This document shows, piece by piece, positions 63,862 through 64,000 of a stretch of DNA of 64,000 bases. This DNA comes from Cyanobacteria bacterium SBLK (GTDB taxonomy: Bacteria > Cyanobacteriota > Cyanobacteriia > Cyanobacteriales > Spirulinaceae): positions 124,001-188,000 of the forward strand of contig JAGHZQ010000026.1 of the NCBI GenBank assembly GCA_017746715.1. Reading direction: 5' to 3'. Position 1 is the stretch's first letter, and the number at the start of each line of letters is the position of its first letter. Under the pieces are notes generated by a model. It worked only from the letters and a program-made list of their open reading frames with translations, did no database searches and had not been told where the DNA came from. A program made the translations under genes and the position numbers.

Positions 63862-64000
63862 CTAGGCATTTGCCTTATCTACTTCTTCTAATAATTGTTT
63901 TAATTGTCGGGTGAGGGTTTCTTTCCCAAATTTCGCCAGAGTACATTCCCGCAACCATTCGCCATCGCAACGGGGATCGGTTTGTTCGGCCAGACCCGTT
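63862..64000 (-). CDS. 3' end of an unidentified gene (cut by window edge)
   Basis: The last 45 codons are visible, ending WLRECTLAKFGKETLTRQLK QLLEEVDKANA and TAG at 63862-63864. A helical C-terminus such as this occurs in many glycosyltransferases, but too little is present to name a family. Confidence 0.5.
   Translation of the reverse strand, partial: TGLAEQTDPRCDGEWLRECTLAKFGKETLTRQLKQLLEEVDKANA

Overview
The window comes from a cyanobacterial chromosome. GCGATCGC octamers (HIP1) are scattered through nearly every housekeeping region. The gene set includes the dark-operative protochlorophyllide reductase subunit chlB, the NblS-interacting regulator sipA, a GUN4 domain, several Uma2 (DUF820) proteins, DUF4058, a RAYT transposase and many heptameric short tandem repeats. 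The genus cannot be named from the sequence alone.

Layout. 0-1.6 kb: an EF-G-like GTPase cut by the window edge. 2.3-7.5 kb: a secreted three-repeat protein, an Asp/Asn beta-hydroxylase-like protein, an M42 peptidase overlapping a TPR protein, miaA and a HigA-like regulator. 7.8-10.6 kb: an AT-rich block without HIP1 that holds a C5-cytosine methyltransferase facing a HEPN nuclease/DUF262 operon; this is the best candidate for a novel defence module. 10.8-13.1 kb: glgB. 13.4-16.8 kb: a decayed type I restriction-modification locus. hsdM and hsdS are intact but carry repeat insertions, a fused xisH/xisI remnant lies between them, and only a scrap of hsdR remains. 16.9-25.6 kb: tandem FeoA protein behind a Fur-box-like site, CCA transferase, CbiX-type chelatase with sipA, an MFS transporter, a possible small RNA, a TPR protein, rsmG, a PanE-like reductase and a 51-codon membrane peptide.

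25.6-30.8 kb: a large CHAT/STAND-ATPase/14-WD40 gene with a coiled-coil gene built from 21-bp HIP1-containing repeats just downstream. 31-41 kb: Na/Pi symporter, gnd, an ABC exporter with an uncertain small ORF and a DoxX protein, a metallophosphoesterase, a sugar transferase and mutS2. 41-45.6 kb: DUF4058, a NACHT-GUN4 fusion with a damaged 3' end, a RAYT transposase and a probably truncated gene. 45.6-50.8 kb: DUF4139 protein, a secreted protein and an inactive/active M16 peptidase pair. 51-55.3 kb: membrane glycosyltransferase-like protein, FkbM methyltransferase and chlB.

55.5-64 kb is repeat-rich accessory DNA: a collapsed Uma2 pseudogene, a lipoprotein, a WD40 gene bracketed by inverted heptamer arrays, cobH, Uma2 genes and a duplicated Uma2 tail, a MITE-like element, and a small HTH regulator divergent from two unknown genes across a perfect palindrome. 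The window ends in the 3' part of an unidentified gene.

Three themes recur. Signalling and conflict proteins are common (CHAT/STAND/WD40, NACHT, HEPN/DUF262, type I RM). Short palindromic or tandem repeats have entered coding sequence several times (hsdM, hsdS, mutS2, CHAT linker, Uma2 tails). Several loci are caught in decay (hsdR, xisH/I, two Uma2 copies, the GUN4 3' end).
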